In this document: positions 1-3,820 of the stretch, in pieces
How the letters are laid out: each line of letters opens with the position of its first letter
Position numbering within the stretch: position 1 is the first letter of the stretch
NCBI GenBank assembly: GCA_902470895.1
Contig: CABRID010000109.1
Coordinates: 1 to 6,328, forward strand
DNA from: an uncultured Collinsella sp.
GTDB lineage: Bacteria > Actinomycetota > Coriobacteriia > Coriobacteriales > Coriobacteriaceae
Direction: 5' to 3'
DNA length: 6,328 nt
Position numbers and translations under genes: made by a program
The notes under the pieces: model-generated
The model's database searches: none
Seen by the model: only the letters and a program-made list of their open reading frames with translations
Told to the model about the DNA's origin: nothing

Positions 1-139
1 AGACGATCTGCTCGGTCGTCAGCGGTTCGGGGGAGCTGTTGAGCACAAAGAAAAGATTGAGGATGCGCTGAGCCGTTTTATCGAAACCGGGCTCCGAATT
101 CCCCTTTTTAATTGTCGCGGTCGCGTCGCTTGCCGTCAT
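1..139 (-). CDS. Probable YafY-type HTH/WYL-domain transcriptional regulator, N-terminal fragment
   Basis: This is the first 46 codons of a gene read leftwards and cut by the window edge. The translation starts MTASDATATIKK and continues through a segment containing RILNLFFVLNSS and then PLTTEQIV. In WYL-domain regulators of the YafY/PafBC type, an N-terminal winged helix-turn-helix opens with a hydrophobic helix of the form R(I/L)LNLLFxLxxS followed by PLTTEQI. The match to that opening is good, but the diagnostic WYL ligand-binding domain would lie outside the window. The ATG at 139 is preceded by GAGGA (144-148 on the complement) four bases upstream, which supports this start. The ten or so residues before the HTH are polar and probably flexible. 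Such proteins are cytoplasmic DNA-binding regulators. It is divergent from the M28-like operon, so it could control its own promoter or that operon, but nothing in the sequence proves this. Confidence 0.68.
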   Translation of the reverse strand, partial: MTASDATATIKKGNSEPGFDKTAQRILNLFFVLNSSPEPLTTEQIV

Positions 140-198
140 AGAGTCCTCGCATGAGAAGGTGGTTTGCTGCCATGATTTTAGTCCGATATGGAGATTAG

Positions 199-227
199 GC
201 TATATCCTTGTCCGCTCGAGGCGTTAA
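199..227 (-). promoter_or_regulatory. Candidate promoter for the leftward regulator gene
   Basis: Read on the minus strand, TTAACG (222-227) is followed after exactly 17 bases by TATAGC (199-204). Each hexamer matches the sigma-70 consensus at four of six positions and the spacing is ideal. Transcription would start near 192 and leave a leader of about 50 bases before the ATG at 139. It is the best-spaced minus-strand pair I found in the intergenic region, but it rests on pattern matching only. Confidence 0.35.
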
Positions 228-263
228 GATGGCCCGAATTCGGTCGTTTGCGCTCGCTCGGGG

Positions 264-281
264 TATACTTTCGACTATATA
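264..281 (+). promoter_or_regulatory. AT-rich -10-like patch, candidate promoter for the M28-like operon
   Basis: Two -10-like hexamers lie close together in otherwise G/C-rich DNA: TATACT (264-269, five of six to consensus) and TATATA (276-281). Either would give a leader of roughly 45-65 bases before the ATG at 338. No convincing -35 sits at 16-18 bases from either one; TTCGGT (239-244) is 19 bases from the first and is weak. An activator-dependent promoter would look like this. On the opposite strand TTAGAA with a 17-base spacer to TATACC can also be read here, so the patch could fire leftwards. Its presence downstream of the ATG at 188 is an argument against starting the protein at 188. 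Confidence 0.35.
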
Positions 282-328
282 CGGTTCTAATGTGCATGCA
301 TTGGGCCTATTTGTCGGATTATGGATGT

Positions 329-332
329 GGAG
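329..332 (+). promoter_or_regulatory. Ribosome binding site that fixes the start of the M28-like gene
   Basis: GGAG lies five bases before the ATG at 338, a normal Shine-Dalgarno spacing. The reading frame stays open back to an ATG at 188, but the 50 extra codons have no comparable site, cover the candidate promoters and encode no plausible domain. The start at 338 is therefore preferred. Confidence 0.6.
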
Positions 333-337
333 CGCAC

Positions 338-3300
338 ATGGCGAACACCCAGAACTATATTAACCACCTGCTGCAGAACACCGGCATTACGCCGGCATGC
401 AGCGAAGAAGAGCGCTTGGCTGCCGAGGATATCGCTCAGATCTTCCGCAACCACGGCTTTGACCCCGAGGTTCAGGAGTTCAATGCCCCGGCGCCCAGTA
501 GATTGGCATTTGCCGTTACCGGTATTCTTGCGTTTGCCGGCGCCCTGCTGATGGGCATCGGCGGCGGTATCGGCTTGGTCGGCACCTTGCTGGCCATTGT
601 CGGCGCCGTTCTTTACGTGCTCGAGCGCACGGGCCACCCCGTGGTTTCGCGCCTGGGCAAGACGGGCGTGAGCCAAAATGTCATCGCCTACCACAAGGCC
701 TCGGGCCCGCTCGCGTCTCCGCGCAACCGCCCGGTGGTCGTTGTCGCACACTACGACTCTCCCCGTGCTGAGCTGCTCGCCCGCGAGCCCTATGCTTCGT
801 ATCGTGCGCTCATCGCCAAGTTGTTGCCCGTTGCCACGATTGCCCCTGCTGCCGTTGCCATCCTGCGTATCCTGCCGCTCCCCGGCGCGCTCAAGGTTCT
901 GCTGTGGATTGTCGCGATCCTCGCTTCCCTCGTTGCACTTGCCAACGCGGCAAACATCATCTCTAACCGTTTTGTGCTTCCCTATACGTCCGGCGCAGTA
1001 TGCAACAAGTCTTCTGTCGCCGCTATGCTCGGCGTTATGGACAACGTTGCTCCCTTCCAGGGCGAAAACGAGTTTCCCGACGATGTTCCGTTCGATACCT
1101 ATTTTGGGGAGCAGAAGCGTCGTGCCGAGGAGATGGCACGTGCGGCGGCGGAATATGCCGCGGCCCAGCAGCAAAACGACTATGGCAACACCATTGAGTA
1201 CGAAGAGCCTACCTACGCCGAGGACGAGTTCGGTCAGCCGATTGCTCCCGACGCTCAAACCGAGCCCGAACAGGGCGAGGCTTTTGACGAGCAGATTGAG
1301 GGCTTTGAGGGTGCGTCTGCCGACGAGACGCTGATTGGCGCCATCGTGCCCGAGGATCAGAATCAGGCTGTCCAGGCCGAAGAGTTCAATGACGAGGTTC
1401 CCGCTGCTGAGCCGGCGGAGGAGCCTGCCGCGGCCGAGCCCGAGCCCAAGCTCTATCGCAACGCCGCCGGCAACATTCGCTTTGGTTCGGATGCCATCCG
1501 TGCACTCGGAATGCTTCCCGAGTCCTGCACGCTCGATTACGAGGAGGGCGAGGAGCCGACGTTTGAGCCCGAGCCTGCGCCCGTTGTCACTGCGGATGAT
1601 GAGTCTGCCGCGGTTACCGCTGCCGTTGCCGAGCCCGAGGCGGTGTCCGCGATCGATCCCGCGGCAGGACTGGACATTTTGGCTCCCGCCGCGCCGGCGC
1701 AAGACGTTGCGGACGAGTCTGACGACGATTACGTTGAACAGCCGAGGCGCGTGTCTTACGAGAGCGATACTGATTTCTCTGCCGAGATTCCCGCGGCAAC
1801 GCCCCATGCCGATATTGCATCCGCGTTCTCTTCGATTGGCGCCAGCGCTTCCAGCTTCTTTAAGGGTGCGCTTGCAAAGGGCAGGAAATTTGTCGACGAT
1901 TTCGAGGAGAAGCGCGCTGCCGCACGCGAGGCTGCCGAGCAGGAGGCTATCGCTCAGCAGCAGGCAGCCGAGGCGGCACGTGAGCGCGCGGCGCAAGAGT
2001 TCGAGCAGAACGAGGCTATGCAGTCCGGGCCCGTCGACGCTGCCGAAGCTACGACGTCCTTTGAGTCCCAGCAACCGACGTCAGCGGATGTTGTTGAGGC
2101 AACAACGTCTTTCGAGGCTCAGCAGCACGTCGATAGCACCATGTCGTTTGATGCCGCGCAGTTCGATTCCACGATAACGTTTGAAAAGCAAGGCACCGCA
2201 ATTGCCGAGCCCCTTCCTGTTTCCGATGAGCAGGGCGACGCGGCAGACGATGACGAGCCCATTGATGCTGCCGAAATCCAAGATGCCGCCGAGGACGAGT
2301 CCGTCGAGGCCAACTCTGACGAAGAGCAATACGCGGCAGCCGATCAAGGTGATTCGACCGAGGTCGAGCAGGAGGAAGTGCCTGCGGTTTCCGAGACTCC
2401 CGAGACGGATGAGTCGAGGCCTTACTCCACGCAGATTTTCACCATGCCGACCCCGAGTGGTTCCGGTGCCACGGTTGCCAATGTCGCTCCCACCCAGGAC
2501 GAAACGGTCGATTCCCTTATGGCCCAGATTTCCTCCCAGGCATCGCCGCGTCCGCAGATGAATGTTCCCGATCCGGCGTCGGCACCGTCGCCTGCACCTT
2601 CCTCGTCTCCGCTGGCTTCGGTCCCCGATCCGTCGCTGCCGTCTATGAAGCAGGCAAACGTTGCGTCTCGCACGTCGCTGTTCGACCTTCCCGATCCCTC
2701 TGCCCAGGTCAACGACCCCTTTGCTACTGCCCAGGGTCCCGAACCCACATCGGCACCCGTTGCGCCTTCTATGCCCGTTGCGTCGGGCGCGCAGCCGATC
2801 GAGACCATTTCGGCTCCCGCCCCGGCGGCACCCAAGTCTCGCAAACGCGGCCTGGGTGGCCTGTTCGGTCGTAAAAGGAAAAACGAGCAGGACAGCATGA
2901 GTGATTGGCTGGGCGTCGAAGACGATTACGATGCCAAGAAGTCCGGTCGCGGTATCGGTTCGTGGGATAACTTCGAGGACGATAACGATGGCTGGAAGGG
3001 CGGCGCTACGTCTTCCGATGGCGCTTCTTCCGAAGATATGCTCTCGGCTGTCGCCTCTATGGGCGATGATGAGCTGCTCGGTCACGATATCTGGTTTGTG
3101 GCAACGGGCGCCTCGGATTGTGATGGCGCCGGCATGAAGGCCTTCTTGGCTTCGCATCGCGATAAGCTCCGCGGCGTATTCTTCATCAATCTTGAATCCG
3201 TCGGCGCCGGTAGGCTTTCGGTGGTGACGGTCGAGGGCGAACAGCAGCTGCTCAAGGGCGATCGCCGCATCATGAACCTGGTCAGCAAGGTGTGCAAGTC

Positions 3301-3514
3301 GTTCCATGTCGATTGTGGCGCGCTCGAGATGCCCTATGCCAAGACCGATGCCTATGCCGCGCTCGAGGCGAGCCGCCGAGCCCTCACCATCGCCGGCGTG
3401 GACGGCACGCGTCTGGCTTGCGCTCGTACCGAGGACGACCTGCCCCACAATGTCAACCCGACGAACATTGCCACGGTATCCGAGGTCGTGACCGAGGTTA
3501 TCCGCCGTTCGTAG
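338..3514 (+). CDS. Membrane-anchored M28-family (zinc aminopeptidase-like) protein with a giant disordered insertion
   Basis: A protein of 1058 residues starting MANTQNYINH. Residues 1-50 form the helical N-terminal part of an M28 domain. Residues about 54-95 form two membrane helices. VVVVAHYDSPR (133-143) is the M28 metal motif with His138 and Asp140. Residues about 158-205 form a second membrane hairpin. GAVCNKSSVAA (219-229) aligns with the family motif GAxDNxSGVA but has Cys222 in place of the bridging Asp. The fold resumes near 909: DIWFVATGASDCDGAGMKAF (917 onward) aligns with the usual ATGAEExGLxGxxAF, so the Glu-Glu pair is Ser926-Asp927. FINLESVGAG has Glu953 where Asp is usual, and LPHN keeps the final His at 1037. 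Between 241 and 908 lies an acidic Ala/Glu/Pro/Ser-rich stretch with a charged helical segment (about 509-561), SFE-type repeats (570-618), VPDP repeats (743-787), a basic cluster (833-848) and a Trp/Asp-rich piece (about 855-891). There is no signal peptide. Four helices put both M28 halves on one side, probably the cytoplasm, because Arg and Lys follow TM2. Family peptidases release N-terminal residues with two zinc ions; with these substitutions, activity is doubtful. The fold assignment is firm and the function is unknown. Confidence 0.85.
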   Translation: MANTQNYINHLLQNTGITPACSEEERLAAEDIAQIFRNHGFDPEVQEFNAPAPSRLAFAVTGILAFAGALLMGIGGGIGLVGTLLAIVGAVLYVLERTGHPVVSRLGKTGVSQNVIAYHKASGPLASPRNRPVVVVAHYDSPRAELLAREPYASYRALIAKLLPVATIAPAAVAILRILPLPGALKVLLWIVAILASLVALANAANIISNRFVLPYTSGAVCNKSSVAAMLGVMDNVAPFQGENEFPDDVPFDTYFGEQKRRAEEMARAAAEYAAAQQQNDYGNTIEYEEPTYAEDEFGQPIAPDAQTEPEQGEAFDEQIEGFEGASADETLIGAIVPEDQNQAVQAEEFNDEVPAAEPAEEPAAAEPEPKLYRNAAGNIRFGSDAIRALGMLPESCTLDYEEGEEPTFEPEPAPVVTADDESAAVTAAVAEPEAVSAIDPAAGLDILAPAAPAQDVADESDDDYVEQPRRVSYESDTDFSAEIPAATPHADIASAFSSIGASASSFFKGALAKGRKFVDDFEEKRAAAREAAEQEAIAQQQAAEAARERAAQEFEQNEAMQSGPVDAAEATTSFESQQPTSADVVEATTSFEAQQHVDSTMSFDAAQFDSTITFEKQGTAIAEPLPVSDEQGDAADDDEPIDAAEIQDAAEDESVEANSDEEQYAAADQGDSTEVEQEEVPAVSETPETDESRPYSTQIFTMPTPSGSGATVANVAPTQDETVDSLMAQISSQASPRPQMNVPDPASAPSPAPSSSPLASVPDPSLPSMKQANVASRTSLFDLPDPSAQVNDPFATAQGPEPTSAPVAPSMPVASGAQPIETISAPAPAAPKSRKRGLGGLFGRKRKNEQDSMSDWLGVEDDYDAKKSGRGIGSWDNFEDDNDGWKGGATSSDGASSEDMLSAVASMGDDELLGHDIWFVATGASDCDGAGMKAFLASHRDKLRGVFFINLESVGAGRLSVVTVEGEQQLLKGDRRIMNLVSKVCKSFHVDCGALEMPYAKTDAYAALEASRRALTIAGVDGTRLACARTEDDLPHNVNPTNIATVSEVVTEVIRRS
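2045..2191 (+). repeat. Four degenerate (E/D)xTxSFExxQ repeats within the M28-like gene
   Basis: Four related peptides of nine or ten residues follow each other: EATTSFESQQ (570-579), EATTSFEAQQ (587-596), DSTMSFDAAQ (599-608) and DSTITFEKQ (610-618). The first two are nearly identical in protein but differ at many third codon positions (acgacgtcc against acaacgtct), so the similarity looks old or selected rather than a recent DNA duplication. The conserved core is an acidic residue, Thr, then Ser/Thr-Phe-acidic and a Gln. Confidence 0.6.
2564..2698 (+). repeat. Three (V/L)PDP motifs within the M28-like gene
   Basis: VPDP or LPDP followed by a small residue occurs at residues 743, 762 and 784, within a Pro/Ser/Ala-rich linker. 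The underlying DNA shares the core CCCGATCC each time. The spacing (19 and 22 residues) is roughly regular. This may be a simple linker feature or a set of short binding motifs. Confidence 0.4.
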
Positions 3515-3524
3515 ACGGAGCTCT

Positions 3525-3530
3525 AAGGAG
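3525..3530 (+). promoter_or_regulatory. Strong ribosome binding site for the small membrane protein
   Basis: AAGGAG lies five bases before a GTG at 3536. It is a near-perfect Shine-Dalgarno sequence and decides the use of the GTG start. No promoter is needed between the two genes, because only 21 bases separate the TAG at 3512-3514 from this start. Confidence 0.75.
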
Positions 3531-3535
3531 TCAAC

Positions 3536-3754
3536 GTGTTTTCGTATATTAAGCGCCATTGGCCTGTCTACGTGATTTTGACCTTGATTGCCATTGCGTT
3601 AGGATTTGGGGCTGCCTACATCGTGGGTGCAAAGGGCTCGACCCCCGCCTCCGCAATCAGCGAAGAGGTGGAGCAAGAACAGAGTACGGGTGCCGATGGG
3701 ATTCCTGAGTCCGAGCAGGCAATCGTTGATGGTGGATCTTCGTCTGCAGAGTAG
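3536..3754 (+). CDS. Small single-pass membrane protein with acidic tail, unknown function
   Basis: A 72-residue protein starting at GTG (MFSYIKRHW). Residues about 10-32 form one strongly hydrophobic membrane helix (WPVYVILTLIAIALGFGAAY). The short N-terminus carries Lys6 and Arg7, so by the positive-inside rule it is cytoplasmic and the tail would be outside. The tail, about residues 36-72, is rich in Glu, Asp, Ser, Gln and Gly with no Cys or recognisable sorting or lipobox motif, and is probably disordered. I do not recognise a family. The ideal ribosome binding site, the 21-base gap after the M28-like gene and the terminator just downstream make it the second gene of a two-gene operon. 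A role as an accessory or stabilising subunit of the M28-like membrane protein is a reasonable inference, without direct support. It could instead be an independent envelope protein. Confidence 0.75.
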   Translation: MFSYIKRHWPVYVILTLIAIALGFGAAYIVGAKGSTPASAISEEVEQEQSTGADGIPESEQAIVDGGSSSAE

Positions 3755-3775
3755 ATACGGCGATTTACATGATTG

Positions 3776-3813
3776 AAAGCGGGCGAGCCAGGGGACTGGC
3801 TCGCCCGCTTTTT
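3776..3813 (+). terminator. Rho-independent terminator between convergent genes
   Basis: A perfect 15-base-pair stem (3776-3790 with 3797-3811) encloses the loop GGGGAC. On the plus strand the hairpin ends in TTTTT (3809-3813), so it is a standard terminator for the operon ending at 3754. On the minus strand only TTT closes the stem, followed by CAATC, so termination of the surface-protein transcript (stop at 3821-3823) would rely mainly on the stable stem. It probably serves both directions, more strongly for the plus strand. Confidence 0.88.
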
Positions 3814-3820
3814 CATCGCG

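Larger units (their letters stand above)
1058..3061 (+). other. Disordered acidic insertion inside the M28-like protein
   Basis: This codes for residues 241-908, about 670 residues placed between the second and third M28 motifs, where classical secreted members have only a few dozen. Composition is dominated by Ala, Glu, Asp, Pro, Ser and Gln with very few aromatic residues and almost no hydrophobic clusters, as expected for intrinsic disorder. One exception is a short island at about 371-403 (KLYRNAAGNIRFGSDAIRAL and following), which has hydrophobic spacing and could be a folding or docking element. Another is the Lys/Arg/Ala/Glu-rich stretch at about 509-561, which should form a long charged helix. 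Confidence 0.7.

Noticed and set aside
188..337. Upstream extension of the M28-like protein by 50 residues from the ATG at 188
   Set aside because: No Shine-Dalgarno site supports 188, the stretch overlaps the likely promoter patch and its peptide looks like translated non-coding DNA. GGAG five bases before 338 and the M28-like sequence starting there fit better.
1909..2020. Possible collagen-like or coiled-coil adhesin domain in the Ala/Glu/Gln/Arg-rich part of the M28-like protein
   Set aside because: There is no Gly-X-Y pattern and no clean heptad of hydrophobic residues. It is better described as a charged single helix.
287..2074. 595-codon open frame on the minus strand opposite the M28-like gene
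   Set aside because: It is a mirror of a G/C-rich, Ala/Glu-rich coding sequence, which avoids stops on the other strand. The product is Arg/Gly/Leu-rich without domains and no start signal supports it.
2081..3559. 492-codon open frame on the minus strand opposite the 3' part of the M28-like gene
   Set aside because: Same shadow effect: low-complexity Arg/Gly product with no recognisable domain, and it lies wholly antisense to clearly conserved M28 motifs.
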